Positions 53,229 to 62,724 of a stretch of DNA of 64,000 bases are shown piece by piece. Position 1 is the stretch's first letter; each line of letters begins with the position of its first letter. The DNA comes from Aliikangiella coralliicola. Its GTDB lineage: Bacteria; Pseudomonadota; Gammaproteobacteria; Enterobacterales; Kangiellaceae. The stretch covers positions 1 to 64,000 of the forward strand of contig NZ_ML660171.1 of NCBI RefSeq assembly GCF_007004725.1. Direction: 5' to 3'. A program made the translations under genes and the position numbers. The notes beneath the pieces were generated by a model that ran no database searches, was not told where the DNA came from, and was given only the letters and a program-made list of their open reading frames with translations.

Positions 53229-54368
53229 ATGCGTTTTCTGGCTGGATTGACACTAATGTTGATATTGAGTTTCTGTCGAGATACTAAAGCGACAGTGGTT
53301 CTTCAATACCATCATATCTCTGAAAGTACTCCACGAGTGACTAGCACTTCTCCCGAGTTATTCAAGCGGCATATGAATTATCTGAAAACTCATGGTTTCA
53401 GAGTGCTTGCTATGGCCGAATTGATTAAATTGTTAAATCAGAAAAAAACGCTACCTGATAAATCTGTGGTCATTACATTTGATGATGGATATTTATCCAT
53501 TTATGAAAATGCACTTCCTCTGTTAAAACAATATGATTTTCCCTTCACTGTATTTGTTAATACCAAAGCGGTATCGGAAAACTCAAAGCAGTTTATGAGT
53601 TGGCGACATTTGAAGGAATTGACCAGAAATAAAGGGACTATCGCTAATCATTCAGTGAGTCATGCATATTTAATTAGAAAGGGGAGCGGCGAGTCTGAGT
53701 CTGAATGGGAGAAGCGAGTATCGCAAGAAATCAGCGTGGCTCAAGCTGAAATAGTATCTCGTTTGGGAAAGAGTGTTAAAGCCTTCGCTTACCCTTATGG
53801 TGAGTTTAACCTGGCGTTGAAAAATATACTCGACTCAATGGGGTACATCGCATTTGGTCAGCAATCAGGTGCAGTTTCGGTTGATGTTGATCATCAGGCG
53901 ATTCCGCGATTTCCTTTTGGTGGCAGTTACGGAGAGTTAAAAGACTTTGCGGTTAAAGTAAATAGTTTGCCGTTACCAATAGCGTCAGTGACATTGCTCG
54001 ATGAAAAAGACAACCGGCTTATCGACCATGTTTTACCCTCGAAGGTAAAGAGGCCAAAGTTAGTTATCAAGTTAAAAAAATCCCATTTGAAAAAAAATTC
54101 TCACAATGCTGAATTAAATAATGAAAGGCCACAGGATACAAAACGGCGAAATGCTGATTTGAAGGACCAAGATATGCAAAATATTAATCTACAATGCTTT
54201 TCAAATGGGCTCGCTCAAGGTTGGCTAACTCAAACAAATGGCGAATTAATTTATCAGTCGAAAGTCGATTTGAAATACGGTAGAAATCGATACAACTGCA
54301 CAGCGAAAAATCGAAAGAACAATCGATTTTTCTGGTTTTCTCAGCCCTGGGTTCGTGTTGCTGACTAA
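53229..54368 (+). CDS. Exported polysaccharide deacetylase
   Basis: A 379-residue protein with a signal peptide (FLAGLTLMLILSF) and a NodB-homology domain. Catalytic motif 1 is TFDDGY at residues 83-88. The metal-binding HSVSH is at 141-145, with FAYPYGEF as motif 3. PgaB-like N-terminal features (VVLQYHHISES) suggest a deacetylase for an N-acetylated surface polysaccharide such as poly-N-acetylglucosamine. The Lys-rich C-terminal part (KLVIKLKKSHLKKNSHN) and a final small beta domain are not typical and could bind polyanions. The GGGAG box supports the ATG. No pga genes are nearby. Confidence 0.85.
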   Translation: MRFLAGLTLMLILSFCRDTKATVVLQYHHISESTPRVTSTSPELFKRHMNYLKTHGFRVLAMAELIKLLNQKKTLPDKSVVITFDDGYLSIYENALPLLKQYDFPFTVFVNTKAVSENSKQFMSWRHLKELTRNKGTIANHSVSHAYLIRKGSGESESEWEKRVSQEISVAQAEIVSRLGKSVKAFAYPYGEFNLALKNILDSMGYIAFGQQSGAVSVDVDHQAIPRFPFGGSYGELKDFAVKVNSLPLPIASVTLLDEKDNRLIDHVLPSKVKRPKLVIKLKKSHLKKNSHNAELNNERPQDTKRRNADLKDQDMQNINLQCFSNGLAQGWLTQTNGELIYQSKVDLKYGRNRYNCTAKNRKNNRFFWFSQPWVRVAD

Positions 54369-54413
54369 TCTGCGGTTGATTCGTCGATTGAATAACCTAT
54401 CGAATTGCTAAAC

Positions 54414-54551
54414 TTAGTCAGCATCAGGCTTTTGGTTCATTTTCTTGATAAACATTCTGGCCAGATAGGTTCCCATGAAAATCATAAATAGTATTACGCC
54501 TAAGCTCAGTAACCCTTCTGCGCTTGAAAACAACTCTTTAAATAGTTCCAT
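54414..54551 (-). CDS. DUF3149 single-span micro-protein
   Basis: A 45-residue protein starting MELFKELFSSAEGLLSLG, with a membrane segment VILFMIFMGTYLARMF and a basic end IKKMNQKPDAD. This is the DUF3149 layout, known from many gammaproteobacteria. A good GAGGA box sits seven bases ahead of the ATG. Function is unknown. It stands alone on the minus strand between the deacetylase and the sodium symporter genes. Confidence 0.82.
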   Translation of the reverse strand: MELFKELFSSAEGLLSLGVILFMIFMGTYLARMFIKKMNQKPDAD

Positions 54552-54825
54552 GGTAGTTTCCTCGTGATTAATTACCTTGGTAAGTTTAAGCAATGAAGCC
54601 TGTTTTTGAGATGATCTAAATCAATTTTACTGGCGTTCTCTATTTTCATACTGAACAATTCTCGTGACTTTGTTAAAAATTGGGCGAATTTTGGAGTCTT
54701 CACCAAATCTTCACCTCAATAGTGGTCAAACTCAATGAATTGATTGGATGAATAATTGCAAAGTACGTTATAGTCAGTCGATAACAATAGCCAGTCAATA
54801 ACAAGAAAAAGGGGAGTGTTCATTC

Positions 54826-56223
54826 ATGGCATCTAGAGGCAATTTTAATTCGAGGCTCGGTTTCATCTTAGCGTCAGCAGGCTCGGCTGTGGGTCTTGGA
54901 AACATCTGGAAATTTCCGTTTGAAGTCGGTGCGGGCGGTGGCGCTGCTTTTCTCGTTATCTATCTTTTCTTTGCCTTCGTGTTATGTTTTCCAGTGATGA
55001 CCGCTGAGCTAGCGATTGGACGGCACACCCAATCTAGCCCGGTCGGTGCGTTTCGCAAGCTCGGGTTTTCTAAGTGGTCAGGAATTGGGTATTTAGGGTT
55101 GGCTTCGGGACTGTTAATTCTCTCTTTTTATAACGTCGTTGCCGCCTGGTCTTTTGGTTATTTTTTTGAAATGGTTGTTGGAAATTTTGAAATTGGATCA
55201 CACTTTAGTGAGTACGTTTCCAATTGGCTGAAAATTGGGATTTATGGCATTATTTTTATGTCAGCAACGGCATTTATTGTGAGCCGTGGTATTTCCCATG
55301 GTATTGAACGCGCTGCCAAAATTATGATGCCGCTCTTACTCTCTCTCATTTTCGGATTAATTATTTACTCGCTGACATTACCGAACGCAATGGTCGGCAT
55401 TCAATATTACTTATTACCTGACTTTTCAAAGGTAACCGGCGCTGTCGTCTATAGCGCATTGGGGCAAGCTTTCTTTTCATTGTCACTTGGTATGGGCGCA
55501 TTAATTACTTTTGGTAGCTATGTGAAAAAAGAAACTAACCTGGTCTCCTCGGCGGCAATAATAACCTTTAGCGATGTTTGTATCGCATTTCTCGCAGGTC
55601 TGATGATGTTCCCATTAGTGGCTTATTTAACCAAAGGTGATCTGGCTGCAATCAATTCTATTTCTGGAGAAGAATCATTTATATTTGAGACCCTGCCCGC
55701 AGTATTTCAGTCGCTCGGACCAGTGTTAGGCATTGTCGTCGGTAGTATTTTCTTCCTGCTGCTTTCATTCGCTGCGCTAACTTCCACGATTTCGTTGCTG
55801 GAGGTTCCAACAGCTTTCCTGGTTGATGAAAAGAAAATTAAGCGAAGTAAAGCAACCTGGATTGTGGCCGGTATTATTTTTCTGATTGGGATCCCTTCAA
55901 TGTTAGGTAGTGGTGCATCAGAATTTTTTGCGAATTTTGTCAAGCTGCCTGGCAGTGACAGCTCTCTGAGTTTTATGAGTTTTGTTGGCGTAGTCGGTGG
56001 CAGCACCTTTTTATCTTTGGGTGGTTTTTTGATTTCTGTATTCGTTGCATTTATCTGGCGTAGGAAAAACTTTATGGATGAAGTGAGAGTAGAAAATGAA
56101 ACAGCGGTTAACGGATTTTTACGCCAATATGTTAATTTTGCTATCGCTTATATTTGCCCGATAATTTTAGGTATTATCTCTTTGGTGACAATTTTTGATA
56201 GCTATCTTGGTATTAGTTTTTAA
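54826..56223 (+). CDS. Sodium-dependent neurotransmitter-symporter family transporter
   Basis: A 465-residue NSS/SNF family protein, like LeuT or MhsT. The first helix carries the ion and substrate motif GSAVGLGNIWKFPF (about residues 18-31). Eleven or twelve hydrophobic helices follow, including the break region QAFFSLSLGMGALITFGSY in helix 6. It probably imports an amino acid with sodium. A GGGGAG box precedes the ATG. The palindromic element at 56272 follows it and may serve as terminator. Confidence 0.92.
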   Translation: MASRGNFNSRLGFILASAGSAVGLGNIWKFPFEVGAGGGAAFLVIYLFFAFVLCFPVMTAELAIGRHTQSSPVGAFRKLGFSKWSGIGYLGLASGLLILSFYNVVAAWSFGYFFEMVVGNFEIGSHFSEYVSNWLKIGIYGIIFMSATAFIVSRGISHGIERAAKIMMPLLLSLIFGLIIYSLTLPNAMVGIQYYLLPDFSKVTGAVVYSALGQAFFSLSLGMGALITFGSYVKKETNLVSSAAIITFSDVCIAFLAGLMMFPLVAYLTKGDLAAINSISGEESFIFETLPAVFQSLGPVLGIVVGSIFFLLLSFAALTSTISLLEVPTAFLVDEKKIKRSKATWIVAGIIFLIGIPSMLGSGASEFFANFVKLPGSDSSLSFMSFVGVVGGSTFLSLGGFLISVFVAFIWRRKNFMDEVRVENETAVNGFLRQYVNFAIAYICPIILGIISLVTIFDSYLGISF

Positions 56224-56271
56224 GATGTTTTTTTTAGTTTTCAATAAGACAGATACTAAAAGATAGTTCAA

Positions 56272-56425
56272 TGTCATCTCGACCGCAGTGGAGAGATCTC
56301 CCAAAGCGTTTGATGGTCTGTTATTTTAAGTAAGTCTTACGCGGAGAGTTTTTAGTTAAGCGTCTTTGATAATAGTAACTTAGCGTATATCTGATGGAGA
56401 TCTCTCCACTGCGGTCGAGATGACA
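56272..56425. repeat. 154-bp palindromic element with 30-base perfect arms
   Basis: The 30 bases at 56272-56301 (from TGTCATCTCGACC to GAGATCTCC) recur as an exact reverse complement at 56396-56425. The 94-base interior carries no ORF. The arms resemble the 'tcatctcgaccg...gagagatct' palindromic repeats that are seen dispersed in bacterial genomes. It may be a non-autonomous mobile or repeat element. Whether flanking target duplications exist is not clear. Confidence 0.85.
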
Positions 56426-56554
56426 GTGTTTTTTGATTTTTTAAAGTCATCATTGTTGATAACTAATAACTGGCAAACCGTTGTTCAGGAACCGTTAAGG
56501 CTACTCATTTTATCTTTCTCGGTTTACTAATAAAGATAAGAAGGATTAATACTC

Positions 56555-57634
56555 ATGCTCCCCCAAATTGGAAAGGTGTTAGGTGAAAAGATGTTAGGTA
56601 AAAAAGTATTAAGTGGAAAGGCATTCATTGTCCTAACCATTTTATGTATCCCACATTTTATGATTGATGCGTCGGCAGAAACACCAGCAAAAAATAATCC
56701 TGGATCGCAAAATGAACTCGAGTTGGCGATTAAAGATTTTGATTCAGGTCGATTTCAATCCGCCGAAAAAAAGTTTATTAAGATATTAAAGTCAAACAAT
56801 AAACATCTACAAAGTATTATCTACCTTACCCGTATTAGTATGCGTGGCTATAAACTGGACGACGCGGAAAACTATATTGAACAGGCACTAGAAATATCGC
56901 CGGAAAATGCGGAAGTTCAACATTTGAGTGGCGCCGTGTATGGAAGCATTGCAAGAGATGCCAGTGTGTTTACTGCGATGGGTTATGTGAAAGATTGTCT
57001 GAAGGGATTTAACAAAGCGGTAGAGTTAGAGCCTGGTAATATTGACTATCGACTAAGCTTAATTAATTTTCACTTAAATGCGCCGGGCATTGCCGGAGGC
57101 GATAAAGAGATTGCGGTAGAACAGGCTAAAGCTATTCGGAAAATCAACGAAAAGCGCGGCTTTATCGCTCTGCTGAGTGTTTATACATCGATAGAAGATG
57201 ATGAATCTACCCAGTCGTTACTTAATAGTATTCCTCAGTCGCTGGCGAATGATGCTGACGTATTATTTAATAAAGGAATTATTGAACAGGGTAAAGAAAA
57301 GTTTGAACGTGCCACAATAAGTTTTCAACAAGCAATTACAAACGCGGGCGAGAAAGAAGAGTTTTCGATTTCAAAATATGCTGCAATCTATCAATTGGGA
57401 AGAACCAGTGTTTTAAGCCAGAAAAATATTGAGCCAGGCGTTAAATTCCTTAAACGCTATATTGCTGAAGCGCCTGAACATGAAAGTTTACCGAGCAAGG
57501 AATGGGCGCAGTTTCGTTTAGCGAACTTGATTGAAGCTCAGGGCAAGAATGATGAAGCGAGAGTCATTTATCAAAAAATATCAGGTAAGACTCAGGATCA
57601 AAACTTGATAAAGCAGGTTAAAGAAAAACTTTAG
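56555..57634 (+). CDS. Exported TPR protein
   Basis: A 359-residue tetratricopeptide-repeat protein. A hydrophobic segment (KAFIVLTILCIPHFMIDASA, about residues 22-42) with a basic N-terminus suggests a signal peptide or anchor. Repeats with helix pairs follow, for example LELAIKDFDSGRFQSAEKKF and AENYIEQALEISPENAEVQHL, and AFNKAVELEPGN-like consensus later (GFNKAVELEPGNIDYRL). It is likely a periplasmic scaffold. An AGAAGGA box precedes the ATG. No further assignment. Confidence 0.82.
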   Translation: MLPQIGKVLGEKMLGKKVLSGKAFIVLTILCIPHFMIDASAETPAKNNPGSQNELELAIKDFDSGRFQSAEKKFIKILKSNNKHLQSIIYLTRISMRGYKLDDAENYIEQALEISPENAEVQHLSGAVYGSIARDASVFTAMGYVKDCLKGFNKAVELEPGNIDYRLSLINFHLNAPGIAGGDKEIAVEQAKAIRKINEKRGFIALLSVYTSIEDDESTQSLLNSIPQSLANDADVLFNKGIIEQGKEKFERATISFQQAITNAGEKEEFSISKYAAIYQLGRTSVLSQKNIEPGVKFLKRYIAEAPEHESLPSKEWAQFRLANLIEAQGKNDEARVIYQKISGKTQDQNLIKQVKEKL

Positions 57635-57716
57635 GGCGAGATTGTTTAGTGATTTAATCAAGACTAAATTGTGGAGCAGAATCAACATAAAATGCGATTA
57701 ATTCAGCTCCAGTCGC

Positions 57717-58589
57717 TTAACCCGCGGCCTCGATTGAGCAGTTGAGTAATTCCCTCATATTTTCATTAGTTTCCTTAAAATAGCGTTTAGGTGAAGTGCC
57801 TAAATGCTTTTTAAACATAGTAATAAATGCCGAACCAGATTCATAACCAAGGTCAACGGCGATATTATTAATCGATTCACCTCTTTCAATTCTTTCGAGT
57901 GAGTAAAGTATTCTCAGTCGCTGTCGCCATTCAACAAAACCCATTTGAGTTTCCTTGTGAAATAATCGATTTAAGGTACGAGGGGTCGCCCCGATGGTAT
58001 GACTCCATTGTTCCAGTGTGGTGCTGTCAGCTGGATTTTTGTTGAGTGTTGAAGTGATTTTTATGAGGCGTTTATCGGTTGGCATATTAACAAAAAGTGG
58101 TGCATTACTCGCACTTTCTATCTGATCGATCACTACCTTAAGCAGGTTATTTCTTTGTGCATTTAGTTCATATTCTTCTTGCCATTGAGTGATTGTTAAA
58201 ATTAATTCTCTTAATAACCCATTGACGTTAATGGAAGTGGTAGTCGTCGGCAGGTTTGTTGACCAATCGTTGTCGATATAAAGGCTTCTGAAACTGAGAC
58301 CAAAACGGGTTGAAACCAGGTGTGGGGTAAACTTGGGGATCCATAAAGCACGTTCGGGTGGAATGATAAAGCTCGCGCCCGGAACATTTACTTTCATAAT
58401 ACCACGAGACGCATAAGCGAGCTGCCCCCAGGGATGCTGATGTTCTTCGACTACGTAATTCTCAGGCATTTCTGAAACCCTGGCTAGTATTGGCTGTGCG
58501 AGCGTATCTTGCAATCGGGGAGAGCGCCCTCGTGCCCAGGTAGGAGGCGTCGTTGTGCCATTGTCTGTTCTATTAGTGGAGTTGGTCAT
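57717..58589 (-). CDS. AraC-family transcriptional regulator
   Basis: A 290-residue regulator. The N-terminal half is a cupin-like effector domain (YVVEEHQHPWGQLAYASRGIMKV, PPERALWIPKFTPH). The C-terminal AraC DNA-binding domain has two HTHs (LEQWSHTIGATPRTLNRLFHKET and INNIAVDLGYESGSAFITMFKKHLGTSPKRYF). It is divergent from the MFS permease at 58737, separated by 147 bases, so it likely controls that transporter. Confidence 0.93.
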   Translation of the reverse strand: MTNSTNRTDNGTTTPPTWARGRSPRLQDTLAQPILARVSEMPENYVVEEHQHPWGQLAYASRGIMKVNVPGASFIIPPERALWIPKFTPHLVSTRFGLSFRSLYIDNDWSTNLPTTTTSINVNGLLRELILTITQWQEEYELNAQRNNLLKVVIDQIESASNAPLFVNMPTDKRLIKITSTLNKNPADSTTLEQWSHTIGATPRTLNRLFHKETQMGFVEWRQRLRILYSLERIERGESINNIAVDLGYESGSAFITMFKKHLGTSPKRYFKETNENMRELLNCSIEAAG

Positions 58590-58736
58590 GTTTTGTTGAA
58601 TTTTTTCTATTTAAAGAAACCTGTTTGTCGTAATGTCCGAAATGATAAATTATCTGTCTCTTATGCGAAAGAATGCATTTTAGTGTAGCGATATAATCGT
58701 TTTTATACAAGACAGCAGCAATAAGGACTGTAGAGA

Positions 58737-59903
58737 ATGAACTTTGAATGGTTGCGAAGTAGAAAAGCATTTTTGGTGACAACTCGAATATTAATGGCTT
58801 TCACTTTTGCCGGCTGGATGGCCATGTTAAATAATTTCGCTATCGAAAAAGCGGCGTTCACCGGCGCTGAAATCGGCATGTTGCAGAGTTTAAGGGAAAT
58901 ACCTGGTTTTATGGCGTTTACTGCCGTGTTTTTATTGTTAGTGATTAGTGAGCAGACACTCGCGCTGGTTTCACTTTGTTTGCTGAGTATTGGAGTAGCA
59001 CTCACCGGGTTATTTCCGTTTGAGATTGGTCTTTACGCAACCACGGTATTAATGTCGATAGGATTTCACTATTTTGAAACGGTCAACAATTCCTTGTCGT
59101 TACAGTGGCTGAGTAAACAGGAAGCCCCTGCCGTTTTAGGTCAATTGATATCAGTCGGTTCCTTAGCCTCTCTGATAGCTTATGGCGCTATCTGGCTTTT
59201 CTTTTCGGTGGTAATGATCAGTTTCTCTTCTGCTTACTTGATCTTTGGCGGTATTGGATTCGTTTTATTTTTATGGTTATGGCTTGGGTTTCCAAAATTT
59301 GACTCTCCAGTTCAGCAAAATAAGAAACTCATTATTAGAAAAAGGTACTGGCTTTACTATTTACTGACTTTTTTTAGCGGTGCAAGAAGGCAGATTTTTA
59401 TGGTTTTCGCCGGGTTTATGATGGTTGAAAAATTTGGTTACGATGCCTCTGACATTGCGCTGCTCTATATCGCTAATCATTTATTAAATCTTTATCTGGC
59501 GCCTAAGATTGGACACTGGATAGGGCGTATCGGAGAACGAAAAGCACTGACCTTTGAATACATTGGGCTTATTGTCGTATTTGTCAGTTATGGCTTAGTG
59601 CAAGACGCGCACGTAGCAGCTGCACTATATATTATTGACCACATATTTTTTGCTATGGCGATTGCGATAAAGACTTTTTTCCAGAAAATTGCTGATCCTG
59701 CGGACATTGCGTCGTCTTCAGGTGTTAGTTTTACGATTAACCATATTGCTGCAGTCGTTATTCCGGCCTCTTTTGGCATTATCTGGTTAGTGAATCCGTC
59801 AATGGTGTTTTATGCCGGTGCTTTGATGGCGTTTGTTTCGTTAGTTCTTTCGCAGCTGGTTGACAGTGAGCTTAAGAGTAAAACGGCTCTTGTTAATAGT
59901 TGA
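58737..59903 (+). CDS. MFS transporter
   Basis: A 388-residue major-facilitator protein with about twelve hydrophobic helices and a central basic loop (QQNKKLIIRKRYW). The conserved loop 2 motif is weak (REIPGFMAF), but GRIGERKAL between helices 8 and 9 is recognisable. Substrate unknown; efflux of a small molecule sensed by the divergent AraC-type regulator is a sensible guess. It starts 147 bases from that gene. Confidence 0.88.
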   Translation: MNFEWLRSRKAFLVTTRILMAFTFAGWMAMLNNFAIEKAAFTGAEIGMLQSLREIPGFMAFTAVFLLLVISEQTLALVSLCLLSIGVALTGLFPFEIGLYATTVLMSIGFHYFETVNNSLSLQWLSKQEAPAVLGQLISVGSLASLIAYGAIWLFFSVVMISFSSAYLIFGGIGFVLFLWLWLGFPKFDSPVQQNKKLIIRKRYWLYYLLTFFSGARRQIFMVFAGFMMVEKFGYDASDIALLYIANHLLNLYLAPKIGHWIGRIGERKALTFEYIGLIVVFVSYGLVQDAHVAAALYIIDHIFFAMAIAIKTFFQKIADPADIASSSGVSFTINHIAAVVIPASFGIIWLVNPSMVFYAGALMAFVSLVLSQLVDSELKSKTALVNS

Positions 59904-60009
59904 GTGCATGACTGTTATTTTTGGCTTGCCCATAAAAAGTTGATACCAGAGTTTTTTGAAATAAACAGAAAGAGGCCGTTTTTTCAGAAAGCTCGCTGGC
60001 TCATTCGTT

Positions 60010-61326
60010 TTATAAATTATATGAATACATCAAGAACATTTTCTTAACTGAATTGAGCACTATCTGTTGATCGGCCGCCGCCTCAAAGTCTGCATACCTA
60101 AGTTTCACTTCATGCTGCCGATTAGCTTTATAAACAAAATCAACATTAGTTTCATTACCGATGAGCATACTATTTTTAATACTACGATAACGATGATAGC
60201 GAACGTCAACGGTTATTGGACGCTGTTTCCATTGTAAGCGTATAACCTGGTCACTTAGACCTACTGATGGCGTGATGAGAAACTGATCGGCCCAGCCCTG
60301 AAATTTATGGAGAGTCGCCAGCGGTGTAATAAATGCCTGTCCGTCTTTCTCATTCAGTCGTTCTTGTCTCAGGCTGAGTTGTAATGAACGATAACGCGCG
60401 CCAAATTCAAACAAGCTATAACCAATCCAGTCATCTACTGATGATTCCTGCTGTTTTTGTGCTGCTAATTCGATATCAGCAAATAAACGAGTTCTGGCTA
60501 TTTTTCGGCGATATTCAGCCCTGAGCCCTAGAGAACGATTAGAAAAAGCAGAAAATGTTTGGTTATGCACACTGTATAGATAGCTATTCAGCTCCAGATG
60601 ATCCCATTCTTTTATCGCGAAATTAATCAGGTGTCCTTCAACACGGTGGTCACCACGAAGACCTGCCGGGCGGATGCCTGATAGTGCTTCAAAACGAGAA
60701 TCTGTTGGGGACAATCGTGCTGTGGCATCATCGCCAAAAATTCGATTGACGTTAAAAATATAAGCGTAATCCAGTTGCGAGGCGGTTAGAAGATCTGATT
60801 TTAAAGATAGTGCGTCAAATGTCTGATCGTTTTGGCGAAAACCAACGCTGCCAACAAAACGCTCATCAGCAAATGTTATTTTCTGCCTGCCGGCACGTAT
60901 TTGAAGATCATCAAAATTGGCGTTGAGAAAAGCTTCATTAATCTCTGTGCCTTCTGGATCCGCGATCACCAATTCTCCATTTGCTAGCACTCCGTCGCTA
61001 TGGTGATCTTCTGCGTAAGCCTCAATATGGTCCAGTTCAAATTCGATACGCCAGTTATCATTAAAACGAGTTTTGGTATGAAGTCTGAATTTAGCAGTAT
61101 TGGCATGGGCGGAAAGATTGCCTTGCTCAACTTGTTCATGACGAACACGTAAACCGAACTCGAATTCAGTACTGAAAAGTGCACTTATGGTTGAGTTGTT
61201 GTCGTCAATTTTATCGGGAAGATTCTCTGCGGCAGCGACAATTTGTTTGGCATTTATCAATCCCGTGAATAACAATGATAGAGCAGTGAACTTTAATGAA
61301 TTGAAAAATCGATTACTAACAATCAA
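60010..61326 (-). CDS. Outer-membrane beta-barrel of the alginate-export type
   Basis: A 438-residue exported protein: signal peptide (about residues 1-33), then the repeated amphipathic strands of an outer-membrane barrel. Typical blocks are FEFGLRVRHEQVEQ, RLHTKTRFNDNWRIEFELDHIEAY, the EINEAFLNANFDDLQIRAGRQKITF region and a last strand ending MFLMYSYNL. It resembles the alginate-export / AlgE-like porins. It overlaps the LRR gene by four bases (ATGA) and is the last gene of the ECF sigma operon. Transport of a polysaccharide or small solute is possible; no other export genes are present. Confidence 0.82.
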   Translation of the reverse strand: MIVSNRFFNSLKFTALSLLFTGLINAKQIVAAAENLPDKIDDNNSTISALFSTEFEFGLRVRHEQVEQGNLSAHANTAKFRLHTKTRFNDNWRIEFELDHIEAYAEDHHSDGVLANGELVIADPEGTEINEAFLNANFDDLQIRAGRQKITFADERFVGSVGFRQNDQTFDALSLKSDLLTASQLDYAYIFNVNRIFGDDATARLSPTDSRFEALSGIRPAGLRGDHRVEGHLINFAIKEWDHLELNSYLYSVHNQTFSAFSNRSLGLRAEYRRKIARTRLFADIELAAQKQQESSVDDWIGYSLFEFGARYRSLQLSLRQERLNEKDGQAFITPLATLHKFQGWADQFLITPSVGLSDQVIRLQWKQRPITVDVRYHRYRSIKNSMLIGNETNVDFVYKANRQHEVKLRYADFEAAADQQIVLNSVKKMFLMYSYNL

Positions 61327-61985
61327 TCCCAGTCCTCCATATTACCGTCGTGGCGCGCAGTCAGATCACTTTGATCATCGAGAAAATCATAAAACTCATC
61401 AGGCATTGGGTTTTGTCTTACGTCGAGGTAACGAAGTTCTGGAAGGTTTTTAATCTCGAGATATTCAAGTTGATTATTAAACAAATAGAGTTTGGTTAGC
61501 AGAGGCGTCGAAGCCAAATTCACTGAGTCAAGTTGATTGTCATTCGCTTTTAATTGAGTGAGTTGTGGCAAGTTATTGAAATTCAACTTGGTTAGCTGGT
61601 TTTTAAAAATATACACTTTTTGTAATTTCGGTAGCTGTGAAAGTATCAGCCGATTTAACCGATTCCCGGCGAGGTTCAGCGTCTCTAAATTTTTTAAATT
61701 TTTGATGTCGATAGTTTTAATTGTATTCTTGTAAAGGGATAATGATTTAATGTTTTCGAATTGCTGAATTCCTTCAGCCGATGTTATCTCTTGATTATGG
61801 CATTTTATTGATTCTACCTGTGCCGCCGTTTGCCATTGATGCTTTGCCATTAACTTCTCGATACATTGCCGAAATTTTGTATCCGCCACGCCAGCTAAAA
61901 CTGGCGTGGCGTTAGTTTGACTGGATAAAATCAGATTAGCTAAAACTGAAATATAAATGGCTCGATTAAACAAAAATTTAAACAT
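61323..61985 (-). CDS. Exported leucine-rich-repeat protein
   Basis: A 220-residue protein with a signal peptide (IYISVLANLILSSQTNA) and six LRR units of about 21 residues, for example LETLNLAGNRLNRL, LQKVYIFKNQLTKL, LTQLKANDNQLDSV, LTKLYLFNNQLEYL and LRYLDVRQNPM. The repeats give a short solenoid, probably periplasmic. An N-terminal cap has Cys and His (QCIEKLMAKHQW). It overlaps the anti-sigma gene by eight bases and the barrel gene by four. A role as a ligand sensor for the anti-sigma/barrel pair is inference. Confidence 0.85.
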   Translation of the reverse strand: MFKFLFNRAIYISVLANLILSSQTNATPVLAGVADTKFRQCIEKLMAKHQWQTAAQVESIKCHNQEITSAEGIQQFENIKSLSLYKNTIKTIDIKNLKNLETLNLAGNRLNRLILSQLPKLQKVYIFKNQLTKLNFNNLPQLTQLKANDNQLDSVNLASTPLLTKLYLFNNQLEYLEIKNLPELRYLDVRQNPMPDEFYDFLDDQSDLTARHDGNMEDWD

Positions 61986-62724
61986 CGCGATCAGTCCTGG
62001 TTAGCCTTACACACAGACCTTTAGCCACTAAATTATCACTGGGCTCGTCAATTGGTGAGCCTCCTTCATCTTCAACCGTCAACAGCAAAGAGTCTGCATC
62101 TTTTACCAGACGCCACTCGGCTTCAGATAACTCTAGTACCTCGGTGTCACTGTTTGCGATAACCGAGATCGAGCGGATCTCTCCGTCACTTCTGGATACT
62201 GCCCACAGTTGAAAATCTTGATCTGCTTCTAGCCTGTTATCTTCCCAACGCAACCACATACGTCTCGCATCACCGCTGGCGACAGCGCTTAGTGCCGCCT
62301 TACCATCGTTGGTCGTCATCACCGCCATGTAGTCGATGGGTAATTTGCCGATACCATTTTCCTGATCGGTTTGAAATAGCGTGCTATTAAACATTAATAA
62401 CACCGTCATCACGCCGGTTAATAACCACGGCAGCCAAAATAGTCGAGCTAACAATCCAGGCTTAGACTGATGCGATGATTGGGCGGTTGTGTTAATTCTA
62501 TTTTCGATGGCCGACCAGTTATCTTTTGTCGGCGTTCGGGTTAATTCTGTTGTATTGAGATTCATAAGCCGCTCTTCCCACTCTGAGACCTGAAACCGAA
62601 GAGATTCATTCTGACGCATCAACGCTTCAAAATCAGTTCGAGCTTTTCCCCTTAACGTACCTACAACGTATTCAAATGCAGCGCTATCGTTATTCAGGCT
62701 ATTTGCGTTTTCTGATCCAGACAT
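61978..62724 (-). CDS. RskA-like anti-sigma factor
   Basis: A 248-residue single-span inner-membrane protein. The cytoplasmic N-terminal part (FEYVVGTLRGKARTDFEALMRQ, then WEERLMNLN) matches the sigma-binding helices of anti-sigma-K/RskA proteins and has no zinc-binding HxxxCxxC. The membrane segment is LFWLPWLLTGVMTVLLMF. The periplasmic domain has the RskA C-terminal features FQLWAVSRSDGEIRSISV and ...EVLELSEAEWR. It overlaps the sigma gene by 31 bases, so the pair is translationally coupled. Confidence 0.9.
   Translation of the reverse strand: MSGSENANSLNNDSAAFEYVVGTLRGKARTDFEALMRQNESLRFQVSEWEERLMNLNTTELTRTPTKDNWSAIENRINTTAQSSHQSKPGLLARLFWLPWLLTGVMTVLLMFNSTLFQTDQENGIGKLPIDYMAVMTTNDGKAALSAVASGDARRMWLRWEDNRLEADQDFQLWAVSRSDGEIRSISVIANSDTEVLELSEAEWRLVKDADSLLLTVEDEGGSPIDEPSDNLVAKGLCVRLTRTDRDV

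Noticed and set aside
58703-59005. 100-codon ORF antisense to the MFS gene
   Set aside because: Lies on the opposite strand of a clear transporter and has no family features.
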